Counted from the first letter of the stretch, positions 33,533 through 45,499 are shown. The stretch: 64,000 nucleotides of DNA from Sporopachydermia quercuum (GCA_001599295.1 BCGN01000007.1:260433-324432), one strand, 5' to 3'. Notes: generated by a model from the sequence alone, not told the origin. Made by a program: numbers and translations.

Positions 33533-36443
33533 TATGATATTATGTAGATTGGCTAGAAATGCTAAGAACGATATGTGTAAGCAGATTACTATACTAGCTA
33601 GGCTATTTGTTTCTAAATGAAAAGCTGTGGAAACAATAAATACTTTGTANAAAATACAATGTAGAAATAAAATACTTCTAGAGTATCAATTCGAAGTGAT
33701 CAAATCACAATCTTTCAATTAATTACCTTAATACCTTCTTTTATTGGTACTAGGTTGCATAGATATGTGTCTAGGAGATAAACCAGTATCAATACGAGCA
33801 TATGGATGATGATCAATTGTAGGAATGAACAAATCAAGTATATAATATTTGGTATTGTTTAGACGTACAATTGAGATTAGTGGAACACCAAGTTTTATCC
33901 GGCTGATTAAAGGTAATCAGAGCTGTTGATCAACCATTTATATTCTGTTTGTTTTCACAAGAGAAGGAAGGGAATAGTTGAAAAATTTTTAGGCTTTGAA
34001 AAGAAGAAAAAATTAATATTATGGCAAAGAAAGCGGAGATCATAGAACAGTGAGGGTTGAATATAATTTCCGGAATTGGCTTGAATGAATTGGAAAAGGT
34101 ATGGGGTGTATCTGGAGATATAGAGAAAGAATGATGATGTAAACATTGTTAAATTATACAGTGAGTTTGCATAACACCTTATTGATGTCAAATTGGTTGA
34201 GGAGTGGATTGTATAGACTCCATGACGATGGGGAAGGCGATGGGGAAGGAAAGAGCTGGTTTTACCTTTCTGTTTTGCAATATTGACAGTTTGAACTAAA
34301 TAGGTCTTGAAGAGAGGTGAATACATAAAAAAAGAAAAAATTACTTCCTTTACACCCCATTAAGATCGGAAATATTTGTAAACTTAATGTTGAGTTGCGA
34401 AAAACTTAGATCCCGTAGAAAAAACTTTATCACTATTGGTGATCATAAGCCCCAAAACGAAAATCAATTGACTACCAAATAACTATCCAAGTAACTCATA
34501 ACGGAGCTGAACTATTTGTGTTCATTAATATCTCGTTAGTTTGTTAATGGTTAGAAAACCCGTATAATTTTTAATACGTTTTTTTCATGTAATCCTTTGG
34601 TCCAACTAAATGGCGTGTAGAATTTCTGCCCACCTTGCAGACTAATTTCACGGCATTTGCCGTTCCCTCTCCAAAAATTAACTCTTGCAAGAAATCTAAC
34701 TAGCTCTATTTTTCCCACATTTAGTACNAATGATATAATGAATACCATTATATTTATTTCCTTAACTTTCCCTCCCATATTTCATTATTTTATCACTTTG
34801 TTGAATCCACTCAAATTATTAACTGTTCTGGTGTTCTTAGGTGTGAAAAATAAAGTTCAACCTTAAATTATGCATATGACTACCTGTATTCAACCTTAAA
34901 AAGTACATATTTACTTATGCTATGCCGATATTCTTAANAAAAAGAATCTATCAAATGAGGCTGAAACTATCCCAACCGAGAATCTATTGATTACACATTC
35001 TTGGTGGTAACTCCGGTCTAACCAAAGTTCTGTTAATAACTGTACTTGGCTTTGGTCATAGTTTTCAGATACTTTTCTTGATGACCTTGTGACAGTGATA
35101 TATGACGTGAAGTGTAGGCAACGAACTTATCACTAATTAAGAAAGTAATCAAACCCCACATAGACAACCGCTAAAAGTAAAATAGTGAAATCTCAAGCAG
35201 CATATATCAGATTTTGCAACTATTGAAACGAAAATTCTACCTACCAGAGTAAGAATTCTAAACTTACATATAGTAGTTTTTATGTCATGCAGCCAAAGAT
35301 GGTAAATCCGATGGGTAGTTATCCGCCCTAAGAACCAAATTGTAAACTATTTGTTTCAAAGAACAGGATACTAAGTGAGAGACTCGAACAACGCGCTGCT
35401 GGCAGAAATATTAATCTTATTTATCAGAGAGTCACTTACAAGCGTAATATCTTCATATTAACTAACAAGTAATGCTCAAACTATTTATTAATCCTAGCTT
35501 CTCTAATTATATTAACTGTGCATGATTCGCTGGCGACACTCAATTATAAGGTTTAGCTGTCGCTTTTAGAGTTGAACTTAGTTTGTTCTCTTTCTTTTCA
35601 AGGAGCTTATTTAATGAGAAGCACTTCAAAGTTTAAATCCTTTTCACTGATACTCAGTAGTTTATTTCTCAAGCAATGAGCAACCAAAGACTTATTTGCC
35701 GATAAATATTGAATTCTTGTTCAACACTTTCCACCATTAAATACTTGCTTTGGCAGTGGTAGAGTTTCCAATTTTTCCAGCTTTACCTCAACTGTTCGCC
35801 ATACTTCCACGATCATGAACTTTCCTCAAACTATACAAAACCTTAAATGGGAATCGACATATTCTTGCATGTTCATGAAATTAAGCTAAAACCTTATGTG
35901 AAACTCTAGTTTTAGGTCGTCCAGGCAAATGCGTCTTTCCTGCTTCGCTATTAAACATTTTTACCAATGAGTGAAAAAGAACTGTTTATTATGGTATAAT
36001 TACTATATTCAAAGAGATTCTTTTATCAAAGCTTTCAGTCAAATTATTGCTATGCAACATCAATCAGAATTGAATTTAATTTGCTTTATTATTTTTTTTC
36101 TCCCACGTATTTGACTTTCTATCCTATAATATATATAATTAATGATGCCTACTTAATTACTATACATATCAAACTCCAGTTTGCTTTATGGAATGAATGG
36201 AAAGAAGGACTCGTTCACTATTTGCCTGCTATTCAAAACACATCAAACTTGTGCTGTGTCACTTTGAATATCCTAGTAATGAAAGGATTAAAACCTAGCA
36301 ACAATTCTTATACCTCTTATACTGTTGGATATAAAAGATAGATTGGTCAGTCAGTCGTCAATCGTCAGTTAGTTTAACTGTTACTTTCCAGTGGTCACAA
36401 CTGAAAAGTTTCCAATTAAACAGCATACAATAAAATCTCTACA
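33533..36443. other. Long intergenic region between divergent NOG2 and methyltransferase-like gene
   Basis: About 2.9 kb. On the NOG2 side the + strand is purine- and G-rich around 34060-34330 (34201-34260 has 26 G and 6 C). On the other side it is pyrimidine-rich around 35560-35970. Each block is thus pyrimidine-rich on the sense strand of its own gene. The ATTTCCGGAATT palindrome lies at 34066. Frames at 33955-34326 and 36081-36341 are low-complexity and look like chance. No RNA gene recognised. Confidence 0.5.
34066..34077. promoter_or_regulatory. ATTTCCGGAATT palindrome upstream of NOG2
   Basis: An exact copy of the 12-mer found upstream of POP2 and SEA4, 534 bases upstream of the NOG2 start, next to its pyrimidine-rich block. 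Inferred regulatory site; the factor is unknown. Confidence 0.35.
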
Positions 36444-38420
36444 ATGGTTGAACCTGAACGATCAAAATCTCATGGGAAATCCCATGAATCATTTAAATCA
36501 TCGGGATTAGGTCCTCCGTTGGATTCAAGCAATATCAATTCGAAAAACTATTCCAATACCAATACCTTATCTAATCACTCGTTTCCACCAAGGAGCATGT
36601 CCGTTAGCCATTCGACACAATCTGCCAACTCAACATACTCGAACAACTCAGCGTTATCATCACAATCAACATTCTATTCAGATGAAGTATCAGCTTCAGA
36701 GAACAAATCACCTTCAAGGCCTTCTTCGTTACGTTCAAATCGTTCAAGTACGTTTCCTGAAATGTCTACCTATCATAAATCATCATCAAGCTACAACAAT
36801 AAGAATATATCATCTTCACTGGGTAAAACAGTTACTCCAAGCTATAATGCTCCAACAACAAGTCAGAGAGTTAGTCAAGGGACTGTTCAAGGATCAAGCC
36901 ATCAGCCTACAAAGACGCGCCAGGCTTCAAATGCTACACTTCCAAGAAGGAAGAATAAACCTCATCATATTGGTGGGAGACCCAACTCGCTATGGGAGGC
37001 TTTTTACCGATTTGCAGTTAACAGCAAGAACTCAGACGCTTTAGTTTATGCATCGACAAGAAGAGAGAGCTTTGTTCAACAAATGAGACGGGCCTCTTCA
37101 TCAGATTCACGGTTTGCTGTTATGAATAACGATTTGGACTTGATTGAGCTGTGGGTTATCATGTCATTGAGATTCCTATTGAAAGGAAAACTGCTATTTT
37201 CACCAGGTGCCTCAAGACACATTGAGAAAAATAACTCCAGTTTTGTCGATCCAATACTTGATTTGCAAGGAGTTCTGAAAGACCAATGGACTTGGCAATT
37301 GGCATTGGATCATCCGTCGTCATTAGTATATGGATACAGGCTGAAGAAAGATAGGTTCAAGAAAGACGCAGGAATGCATACAACCAGAAAACTGAAGGCA
37401 CTGAACAAAGCATCAAAATCGTCTTCTTCTGTTAACTCAATTCCTGACACTGATAGAGAATCAACGTCAGCTTCTTACGAAGGTCCTCCTAATTTCGTAC
37501 CTTTCATAGGTCGGTCATATTCTCAATTGCCATTTGAAGAAGGCCATTTTGGTACCATTGTAGCTAAATCTCTATGGTATTATCTAAAGACAGATGAATG
37601 GGAAGATACTTTGAGTGAGATTTATCGAATACTAAAACCAGGTGGTTGGGCAGAGTTTGTAGTTTCTGATTTCCAGCAATTGAATACTTTTTATCCTACT
37701 GAAGGTGGAGAAGAAAATGGAAATAAGAATGAAGGAAGTAATAAAACGTTTGATGAAAGGTATTTTTGGGATAAATTAGCACAAGGAGTGAAGAAGAGAG
37801 GTATGGATGTTTATCCTAGTAAAAGTCTTGTTAAAAGACTACTAGCAGCAGGATTTATTAACATTCGTAGAACGTATATTGCATTGCCCCGAGGAGGATG
37901 GGGAGGACCTGTGGGAAATTTGACAGATCTTCTATCTAGTTATTTCACCCAGTCAATGTTTTTTAATTATGCAGATTTGTCACCTCAAGCTCAACATTTG
38001 TTTCGAAAGGATTTGAGTGATATCAGTGATGGTAGTACCGGACGTTCACGTAGTAGGAGAAATACTACAGAGATGGGAAACAGAGGATCAACAGGAGTTG
38101 GAAAAGGAGGAGGAGATAATACAGGGAATCCAACAACTGGAAGCATTGCAGAAAGCGTCACTGGTTCATCTAGCGGAATGCATCATCAGCACTCATTTTC
38201 AACATCTGGAGCTTCTGTTCCGCCTTTGGTGAACAGTAATCCATTTACTAAGCTTCATGGATTCCATAGTATGAAAGGGTCAAGTATGAACGCTGCATCA
38301 ACATCTTCTGCGTCTACAGATGCTAAAAAATATAACCAAGAGGGTTCAATCACGCACAGCAAGCTACCTAGAGCGAACTATCTTATGTTATGTTACGCTC
38401 AGAAGCCTATAGATAGCTAG
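36444..38420 (+). CDS. Class I methyltransferase-like protein with degenerate SAM motif
   Basis: A 658-residue protein. Residues 1-180 are Ser/Asn/Thr-rich and probably disordered. A Rossmann-type methyltransferase region follows, with WEAFYRFAVNSKN and ILDLQGVLKDQW (about 269-280) in the place of motif I, the domain core VPFIGRSYSQLPFEEGHFG (about 351-369) and a good post-motif ILKPGGWAEFVV (about 394-405), as in Methyltransf_11/LaeA-type enzymes. The Gly-x-Gly-x-Gly loop that binds SAM is absent, so the protein may be a pseudoenzyme or bind a ligand differently. The C-terminal 140 residues are again Ser/Gly-rich with RSRSRR. No S. cerevisiae ortholog comes to mind; the substrate is unknown. 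Confidence 0.75.
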   Translation: MVEPERSKSHGKSHESFKSSGLGPPLDSSNINSKNYSNTNTLSNHSFPPRSMSVSHSTQSANSTYSNNSALSSQSTFYSDEVSASENKSPSRPSSLRSNRSSTFPEMSTYHKSSSSYNNKNISSSLGKTVTPSYNAPTTSQRVSQGTVQGSSHQPTKTRQASNATLPRRKNKPHHIGGRPNSLWEAFYRFAVNSKNSDALVYASTRRESFVQQMRRASSSDSRFAVMNNDLDLIELWVIMSLRFLLKGKLLFSPGASRHIEKNNSSFVDPILDLQGVLKDQWTWQLALDHPSSLVYGYRLKKDRFKKDAGMHTTRKLKALNKASKSSSSVNSIPDTDRESTSASYEGPPNFVPFIGRSYSQLPFEEGHFGTIVAKSLWYYLKTDEWEDTLSEIYRILKPGGWAEFVVSDFQQLNTFYPTEGGEENGNKNEGSNKTFDERYFWDKLAQGVKKRGMDVYPSKSLVKRLLAAGFINIRRTYIALPRGGWGGPVGNLTDLLSSYFTQSMFFNYADLSPQAQHLFRKDLSDISDGSTGRSRSRRNTTEMGNRGSTGVGKGGGDNTGNPTTGSIAESVTGSSSGMHHQHSFSTSGASVPPLVNSNPFTKLHGFHSMKGSSMNAASTSSASTDAKKYNQEGSITHSKLPRANYLMLCYAQKPIDS

Positions 38421-39880
38421 TTTCATCTTCTCTGTGCGAGATCACGTGATGGGGCGGTGAATTGAGCCATGTTCGGCATGATCAAGCTAAAATGCATATA
38501 AAGGGTAGTTTGACTCCAAAATAGTAATGTACAAGAACAGGGTGAAGTATTATGACTTTAATGAAAATAAAATAGGAGTAAAAATGAATGAATGATTATT
38601 TTTAATGCTTGATAGTATTGCAGCAATATTGATGTAGAAGTTGAATGATTAAACCCCATTATTGATGAGGTAATCAGAAATTGTACTTTGTAGTGTGTCA
38701 TGACTCGTCATTGAGCAGTAAAGAGTGAGAATAAATTAGGAAGTTTTCATACAAGTCAGTTACCAATACGAGTTGTTGATATCAAATCGTCAATGGTAAC
38801 TATGGAGCTTACGGTTGGGTTCAGACAGGTTTTTCTCTACATAAGGATTCCATATACAATGTCGAATATTGCTTAGCATCAAGCGGGAGGATGGTATCAA
38901 TTATAAGGTTTTCAGTTGATGGTTCAGTCGCATCATACTACATTAAAGTGTTCCTGAACTCCCTCTCTCACAACCTCTGATACATTTATAGACAATGTCA
39001 TTGTAAATCAGTTTATAATTTGAATTTAAGTCCGTAATTATTAAGTCCATGTCGAGTTTCAATTGAGCGAACATATTAGTACGCCTGCTAGATTTTCTAT
39101 TTTGACGTACCGTACCTTCAACTTGTTTCCTGTCTATCCAACTCAATTGACGCGTCTTACTGTGTTGCCATCTTCTATCAATTATAAGAAAGACTGGCGT
39201 AAGGATGATGGATCTAAAATAAATACTGCTAATTACCAAAGCAAAGCTTCTTAAAACTGCAAACCGTTTATCTGGATATAATTTTTGCGTTCTTTTATTA
39301 GGATCTATACAATCCTTCATTCACACTTTCGCCATTCGAGCAATCAGCCGACCATTTAGTATATAAATATAGTTTAAATTTCTATGTATACTATATGTAT
39401 GANAATGCAACAAGTCTGTTTCTATCAGCAAAGCACTACCTCCATTAGGATTAGAACTAGCTTCTTTGCATTATTAAAGCTTGTTGACTTTGCTTTCGTC
39501 AAAGCCATCTCAGTGAACCTCCAAACTGTTTTAACTATGGTCTTCTTTTATTCCCCCTTGAATCAACCCAATCATTCTACCCGTTCGTTCATTTCTCTCT
39601 TCCCTTTATTCAATCGTTATGCAATAATTATGCATAGTTCCTTGCCTTTCCTAAACAGTCCAAACATCTACAACCTTATTCTCTTTGCTGGGCGAAGTTG
39701 CTAACAAATGCAAGCCGACGTTTCCTTATTGGAGAAATCAATCTACTTACTGTTCTTATTATGATTTTAGGAACAGGAACATCTACAAAATGAAATTACC
39801 TGTTATACGTACGATTACTTTTTTCATTTTACTGAAAGCATTATAATTGAGAACTGTTGAAGAGTATAAACTTTTGCAAC
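38421..39880. other. Intergenic, PTM1 promoter
   Basis: About 1.5 kb. From about 39480 to 39720 the + strand is pyrimidine-rich, 160-400 bases upstream of the PTM1 ATG. An 18-codon upstream frame lies at 39790-39846. A 125-codon minus-strand frame at 38943-39320 has no recognisable domain. Confidence 0.5.
39790..39846 (+). promoter_or_regulatory. Upstream ORF in the PTM1 leader
   Basis: ATG at 39790 opens an 18-codon frame (MKLPVIRTITFFILLKAL) that ends with TAA 34 bases before the PTM1 start. If it lies in the mRNA leader it could lower PTM1 translation. It looks like a signal peptide, so it could instead be a relic or alternative start, but no splice donor links it to the main frame. Confidence 0.3.
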
Positions 39881-41901
39881 ATGATACATGGTGTTTGCCC
39901 TAAGCTATTTGCTATTATCACAATGGCCCTCTGGGCCGTAGGTGTGATAGGCAATACGGTAAAGCTTGATCAAACGTATGATAATCAAGAAGTTTGCTCT
40001 GGAATGTATAGTAAGAAAGATTGGGGTGGGAAATATNCACCTCATATAGCAGGTAAGTTGGATTTGTGATTCGCGGGAGATGCAAGGTAGCTTCAACTGT
40101 ATACGCCATAAGTGGCACTGGTGCTGATGTTCCTATGGATTAGTGTCAATAGAGCTTCTGTTTGAATACTTGAAACTAACGAATCAATAGTGAATTTGGA
40201 CCGTGATGATAAGGAAGATTACTGGGTAGCTGTTGTTATATTTGAATGGAAAGATATAGGCTTACTAGGACATGAGACATCATCAGGAGTGAGTATTATA
40301 ACTATTGATATATGCGTATATAACTCTATANCGTATATCATCACATCGTCTGTTTTTGCTTTTAGCTGTCCTTCCTGATATCATCTACTAACAACTTATA
40401 GAATAAAAAATATGTCTGTGATGAATTAGCTATTGAAAGTGGATACTGTGATGAAGAATCATTAGGAACTTATATTGTTCAGAATGCAACAAATGCAACA
40501 GAGAGCGGAAAATTTTCAGCAATTACTACGGTTGTGATGAATCCTTCAGATCCTAAACCTTTGAACTATGACATAAATAAAACTGGGTTCTACTGTATTG
40601 CCTCATTTTCACCAGACAGTCGTAAATACACTGGAACCGTTGTTTTTCAAAATGCTTACGGAAACTTACCAGCAAGCCAAATTCCTAAGTTACCTTTTTA
40701 TGGAGGTATGGCAATTGCCTATCTTGTTGTGTTGGCTTTCTGGCTATTTCAATATTTCCGATACAAGAACGATATTCTACCATTACAAAATTATATTACC
40801 GCAATTTGCGGGTTTATGGTATTTGAAATGATTGCTATTTGGGCATACTATGATTATGTCAATAAGCAAGGTAACACAACATTTGGCAAAGCTTACCTGA
40901 TCGTATTGTCAATCTTGAACTCATTTAGAACTGCTTTTTCCTTATTTATGCTGTTGATTGTTTGCTTGGGTTATGGTGTTGTCAGACCATCGTTAGGCAA
41001 ATTGATGTGGAAATGTCAAGCCTTAGGATTAGCCCACTTTTTGTTTGGAGCTGTTTATACTTTGATTACTTATTTGACAGACCCTGAAGACGTTAATGAT
41101 TGGACTTTTTTCCTTATTTTACCATTAGCAATAACATTTACAGCATTTTATGTATGGACATTAAACGCTTTGAACAATACAAGCAAATATCTAATTGATA
41201 GGAAACAAGAAGTGAAAGCCAATATGTTCAAGATCCTATGGAGATTATTAATGGGATCCTTAATAGCTATATTTGTATTCTTTTTCGCTGATTCATTTAT
41301 AATGGTTGGCATGAGCACAACAGACTTTATTGAGAATCACTGGAAATCCCGATGGTTTTTGTTGGATGGATGGCTGAATATTGTTTATTTTGTTGTCTTT
41401 GTTTCCATAGCATTTGTTTGGAGACCCACGCGAGATAACAGAAGATTTGCAATGTCAAGCCAATTAGCTCAAAGCGAAGAAGACTACGCTGGTGATTTTG
41501 ATCTAGACGATTTGCAGTCGCTGGAAGAAATGCCTGGTGCTAATGATATCGAAGCAGCTCAGGCAGGTCCTCGGGACACCATTAAAACTAAAGCTCCAAA
41601 TAGAGGTAGTACTGACAGCATTGGGTTTGATGCTACACCTGAAGGACAAAGCTATAATAATAGCGGCTATGGTCATTTAAGCAGTGTTCCCGATACTGTT
41701 AATGAAGCGGACTTTGATCATGAATCTGATAACCAGTATGATAAGCATACTGATTCGTCAAATGCTGATAGTAAGAAGAAAGAAGATACTGGGAAGAACA
41801 GCAGCAGTAATAAAGCTGGAGACGAGCCAATGTTTTCCCTTGATGACGAGGATTATGAAGAATGGAGTGATGATGATTTTTCCAGTAATAAAAAGAAATA
41901 A
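39881..41901 (+). CDS. PTM1: Golgi seven-TM protein, Ptm1/GPR107 family
   Basis: Three exons: 39881-40052, 40191-40288 and 40402-41901, giving 589 residues. Introns of 138 and 113 nt use donors GTAAGT and GTGAGT, a CTAAC and a TACTAAC branch site, and TAG acceptors. An N-terminal signal peptide (LFAIITMALWAVGVIG) is followed by a lumenal domain with the family motifs EVCSGMYSKKDWGG and VVIFEWKDI. Seven membrane spans run from about 260 to 490. The tail is acidic and Ser/Asp-rich (ending EDYEEWSDDDFSS). Ptm1 and its relatives GPR107/TMEM87 reside in the Golgi and are linked to traffic; the molecular role is unsettled. S. cerevisiae Ptm1 is about 520-530 residues, so the extra length is mainly the tail. 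Confidence 0.92.
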
Positions 41902-43813
41902 AGGTGGTAGCTTTTAATAGATTCTGTATAGAATATGAGAAGGGGTTGAGGGGGAAAATAAATAAAGTTTAAGTTTTTATGTAAGTTTGACGTTATGCAT
42001 TAAATGGACATGAGATGGCATAAAGAGAAAGTAATTGTGAAACGAACAATAACATACGAATATGATATTTACCATTCTGCAACGAACTATTATTGTGATT
42101 GGGAGGTAGAGAAGGCATTAATTTGGCAGGAGTCAGGTTCAACTATTTATGTTGGGAATTGGATATGTGACTTTTCTAGTTATTTGAGTTCAATGAGAAA
42201 CTGCAGCTATGTAGAAAATGCATTAACATTAACTTAATTTCGATACATAAGTGTAGAGGGAAATAGTATGTATGCTTTCGGTTTTCCAACTACTCATACA
42301 AATTATATTCTCAATTCGAGACTAATGAAAACGATATTGGATTGCGAGGGCTAATAATATTAAGCAAGTAATGATTGACTTTGAGTGGGGTTTCTTGTAG
42401 ATTCTGTTGACAGTAGATCACGCATCATGGCTAAATCAGTAAAGCTCCATCCTTTTCTTCCTGTTGAGGGTTCACGAAGTATGAAACGACAGAAAAGAAG
42501 AATTTACCAGTGAATTGTCTTTTTTTTTCATAATAATTACACTGGTTCTCTATAATCNTCTTTCTGAGCCGACAAACCTAACAACTAATTCAAAAGCATT
42601 GAGGAGACTTGTTCTCACAAGGTGAAAGTCTAGAAGTGAAGTTCGTGCTGGCCGTCTCGAACAGGAGGGAACTTTGATAAAAATGGCTATTGAATATTGT
42701 TTTGATTATACATTAATTACTTTTTTCACGGCTCAAATCAATAAATGTCACTACTCTTCGAAGAATGAATCTTCATTCTACCATAGATTATGACAGTTTA
42801 TGAAACTGGGAATCATTTGAATCAAGTTTCACAAGTTCATAGTTAAAGTTAGATTATCATTACTTATTTAAGGGAAAAGAATAAGCTTAGCTTAATAAGG
42901 TTTCATGTAGAATGAATGATGTATTGCGAAGTCTTTTTTTATTTTTTATTTTTTACTTTTATTATCTCTTCATGAAATCTACTTGAAGTACTTTTACAAG
43001 AATAAAATAATTTTGTCATTGTTTTGCTGAATAGCTGAATTCCAGGCTATAGCCTGATGTTCCACTATGGCTCGAATATCTCGAACACCTTCCCTCCCAA
43101 AGCTAATTTTCCAATTCCAGTATCCTGTAATGCAGCCCATTTTAAACGGAAAGTTTATTTAAGCCTCGATCTCAATCTACCCTCTAATGACTGAAGGTCT
43201 TCATAGTCTTCATACTGACATTTTTGTTCAACTTTCAAGCATTAATACCTAACATTATTTACCGTTACTCCTTCAGGTACCAATTTTCCATGCTTTCCAT
43301 CCTCAAATAGACCCATTTTCAAACATATCACTCATCTGCCGTGCTTCTCGTCCTTTCCAATGTTTGGCTCTTGCAGCTTACTCTAATCGTATTACTTAAC
43401 ATTATTTCCATTTTAGTTAAGGAAGCTCCCAATCCAGCAGTTACTTCCTGAAACACGCCCTTAACTCCTCTCCTGGAATTTCACCCTATCCATGTCAATA
43501 GATCGGTGCTTATTCAACTATTCTTCTTGTATTCCTCCTACTCAGAGACACATCATAATACCATTTCTTTGTAATATGACTATCTAGGCTACAAGTCTGA
43601 TTTCATAACGCGTTATTAATATACAAACTATTTAAACTTTTCAGCAATCAGACAAACATTCAACTTTTGTTGAACTGTCATAAAATTGTCGTTGGTAGTT
43701 TCGCTTGTTTCTTGCCTTGGAAGTATAAGACACGTCAATATATGATAGGGGATTCTTACTAAGATTCTTTAACCAAAAGGACTAAAACTTTCATAGGACA
43801 GGCACCAGAAAAG
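41902..43813. other. Intergenic, promoter of the GT34 gene
   Basis: About 1.9 kb. T-runs lie at about 42520 and 42930-42955. From about 43080 to 43530 the + strand is pyrimidine-rich (43261-43320 has 20 C and 5 G), 0.3-0.7 kb upstream of the next ATG. A 77-codon frame at 42004-42237 shows no family features. Confidence 0.5.
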
Positions 43814-45499
43814 ATGAAAATAACAGAACTAAGACCAGGATATATCCTGGCAACATTTGTTGTGATAATAATAGTTATCTCCAGTATATTCTCAACAGAA
43901 GCAGCGCCTAGATTATATGAAAAGGCCTCCTCATTTTTCCCTTACTCACGCGTACCATTAGGATTGAAGGAAACCAACGTTTTATCCATGAAGCCGTATC
44001 CAAATCTGAAATACGAAAAGCCTCTACCTCCAAGTATCAAGTATACCATTAAAGATCCAGAAATTCGAAATCCAGTTGTTGAAGGTAAGATGGAATCCTA
44101 TGTGCTCGTTGATTATATAATAGCAGGCAAACTTGAAAGACTTGCTCCAATGATAAAAAATGTACAACTGACTCAGTTTGTTCATCAGTATTTGGATGAT
44201 TTGGCAAAGTTCAACGAAGATGGGGGCAAAGGAGGATTCAAGATCGAGACTGGCAAGATTCCAATTTTAGACGAAGCATTAGAATTGAAACAATTACTTG
44301 ATGATGCTAAAGTTCAACACACCGAAACCAATCAAGAAAAGCCACCATATGATTTTGATAGAATTGCCGAAGGCTTGAATCATATGTTGGGCAGAATTAG
44401 CGATACCAGCAATAGGGGTGAATGGAAGTATCATAACAGTAAAAATAATCTTAAATTCCGTACTGTTCAGTCATTGTTCAAGAAGTTCATCCCTGAAGAA
44501 GAGAAGAGATCAAATATTAAATGGACTCCTTTATCTTCTGAACAGAAAGCTTCTGTTAATAAGAAATTTGATAACTCTAAGATTGCAATTATTACGGAAA
44601 TTGAACCCCATGTTTATGAAGAGCTTCAAGATTCTTTCAAGCTGGAGGAAATGAAAAAGAATAGAAACAACTACTGTAAATCACATGGTTATAAATGTAT
44701 CTTTATTGACATTGACAGCTATAAGTCATATACTAATGCTGTGACATATCGCAATCTTAGATGGGCTAAACAGAAGGCTATTAAGGATCTATTTGACAAT
44801 GATCCTAATATTGAGTGGATCTGGTGGGTTGATCCCAATGTTATTATTATGGATCAAACAGTTGATTTATACTCATATTTACTTGATCCCACTGTTTTGA
44901 AGTCCAAAGCATCTTTTGGACTGCCAGTTAGAAACCCAAGCCGTGAATATGAAGTTGGAGGGCCAAAGAGTTACATGGATCCTAAAGTTCTAACACTACC
45001 ATCGATTGATGTTCGAACTGTTAATAATGAAAAAGTGTTTGAAAATCCTGATGATATTGCAATTATTGCCACTTATGGACCTCATGGTTTAGACGACTCG
45101 TCTATTTTTTTTCATAGGTCAGTTACTGCCAATTTCTTCTTATCAATATGGGATTTTGGAATGCTGGATGAGATATTTCACCCCGCAACAAAAACTGCAG
45201 ATAATCTGAATAATTTCTATTCTCACCATTATTTGATTCATGATCGTACTGTTGTTGTACCCAAGAGATCAATTGATGCTGTAACTGAGTTACCTAAGGA
45301 TTTGATGTTTGGTGGTTTGGATTATGATCCAACTGTTTCTGACTTATCCCAAGAAGAATTAGAGAAGCTAAAGAAATCTGCTGAAAGTCTAATGTTGTAT
45401 CAAAATGGTGATTTTGTTGCAAAACTCACATGTCCTGATTTCAATTCCAAAGAATGCAAGGCTACTATGAGTAAACTTTATCGTGAAGCTGAGTTTTAG
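43814..45499 (+). CDS. Golgi glycosyltransferase, GT34 family
   Basis: A 561-residue type II membrane protein: short cytosolic tail, one signal-anchor (YILATFVVIIIVISSIF, about 10-26), a stem of about 230 residues, then the catalytic domain. GT34 marks are KIAIITEIEP, NRNNYCKSHGYKCIFIDID, LRWAKQKAI and IEWIWWVDPNVIIMD (about 336-350), followed by GLDDSSIFFHRS and SHHYLIHD near the acceptor side. GT34 contains the yeast alpha-1,6-mannosyltransferases Mnn10/Mnn11 and the fission-yeast galactosyltransferase Gma12. The motif after WW reads DPN rather than a plain DxD. I cannot decide between mannosyl and galactosyl transfer, so no symbol is given. Confidence 0.88.
   Translation: MKITELRPGYILATFVVIIIVISSIFSTEAAPRLYEKASSFFPYSRVPLGLKETNVLSMKPYPNLKYEKPLPPSIKYTIKDPEIRNPVVEGKMESYVLVDYIIAGKLERLAPMIKNVQLTQFVHQYLDDLAKFNEDGGKGGFKIETGKIPILDEALELKQLLDDAKVQHTETNQEKPPYDFDRIAEGLNHMLGRISDTSNRGEWKYHNSKNNLKFRTVQSLFKKFIPEEEKRSNIKWTPLSSEQKASVNKKFDNSKIAIITEIEPHVYEELQDSFKLEEMKKNRNNYCKSHGYKCIFIDIDSYKSYTNAVTYRNLRWAKQKAIKDLFDNDPNIEWIWWVDPNVIIMDQTVDLYSYLLDPTVLKSKASFGLPVRNPSREYEVGGPKSYMDPKVLTLPSIDVRTVNNEKVFENPDDIAIIATYGPHGLDDSSIFFHRSVTANFFLSIWDFGMLDEIFHPATKTADNLNNFYSHHYLIHDRTVVVPKRSIDAVTELPKDLMFGGLDYDPTVSDLSQEELEKLKKSAESLMLYQNGDFVAKLTCPDFNSKECKATMSKLYREAEF

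Noticed and set aside
35360-35460. Possible minus-strand tRNA around GTTCGAGTC
   Set aside because: The T-loop-like string is present, but no T stem, acceptor stem or anticodon arm can be formed around it.
38943-39320. 125-codon minus-strand frame between the methyltransferase-like gene and PTM1
   Set aside because: Longest intergenic frame, but the translation shows no domain, no signal peptide and no low-complexity pattern typical of real yeast proteins, and it lies in PTM1's upstream region. Chance is the simpler reading without transcript data.
42004-42237. 77-codon frame downstream of PTM1
   Set aside because: No family resemblance and no conserved context; likely chance within the PTM1 3' region.
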